From: an uncultured Ruminobacter sp.
GTDB lineage: Bacteria; Pseudomonadota; Gammaproteobacteria; Enterobacterales; Succinivibrionaceae
Assembly: GCA_900767005.1 (NCBI GenBank)
Contig: CAAFXL010000365.1
Location: 1 to 6,155 of the forward strand
DNA: 6,155 nucleotides
Direction: 5' to 3'
Each line of letters begins with the position of its first letter. Within the stretch, counting starts at the first letter, position 1. Of the stretch, positions 6,114 through 6,155 are shown piece by piece. A program made the translations under genes and the position numbers. The notes under the pieces are model-generated. The model saw only the letters and a program-made list of their open reading frames with translations, was not told the origin of the DNA and ran no database searches.

Positions 6114-6155
6114 TTTATTTGGTTATTTTTTAACCTCTGAATAAGTCTTTATAAC

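Noticed and set aside
6121..6135. GGTTA-TTTTT-TAACC as a terminator or recombination site core.
   Set aside because: The stem is only 5 bp with the T-run in the loop, not after it, and there is no partner site or integrase to suggest recombination.

Overview
The window is AT-rich and carries a 3' to 5' block of minus-strand genes (positions 1-5147), followed by a decayed plus-strand insertion element (about 5382-6058). The best taxonomic clue is the DNA gyrase B subunit: at 810 residues it follows Escherichia coli GyrB almost motif by motif, including the long C-terminal insert typical of Gram-negative GyrB. This points to an AT-rich gammaproteobacterium. A Succinivibrionaceae-type gut anaerobe would fit, but that is inference from base composition and general resemblance only.

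Layout. Positions 1-1160 (minus) hold the first 386 codons of a MATE-family multidrug/Na+ antiporter whose C-terminus lies outside the window. Positions 1161-1290 hold its probable promoter, interleaved with the terminator of the gene upstream. Positions 1291-2661 (minus) encode a 456-residue exported protein that I read as a histidine-phosphatase superfamily member (branch 2, bacterial MINPP/phytase-like) with its catalytic residues replaced. Positions 2715-5147 (minus) are a complete gyrB. Only 53 bp, containing a perfect 20-bp palindrome, separate gyrB from the phosphatase-like gene. A good sigma70-type promoter for gyrB lies at 5238-5266, so gyrB and the exported protein may share a transcript that ends at the hairpins at 1225-1292. 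The MATE gene appears to be a separate unit.

Upstream of gyrB, where many gammaproteobacteria have recF and dnaN, the window instead shows the remains of an IS21-family element on the plus strand: the C-terminal part of istA and the first ~38 codons of istB. Both broken ends lie next to inverted repeats (5326-5372 and 6043-6113), and a 10-bp direct repeat brackets the whole remnant.

No CRISPR array, tRNA, rRNA or phage-defence cassette is visible. The least ordinary items are the catalytically degenerate exported phosphatase-like protein behind gyrB, the palindrome between the two genes, and the inverted repeat that truncates istB.
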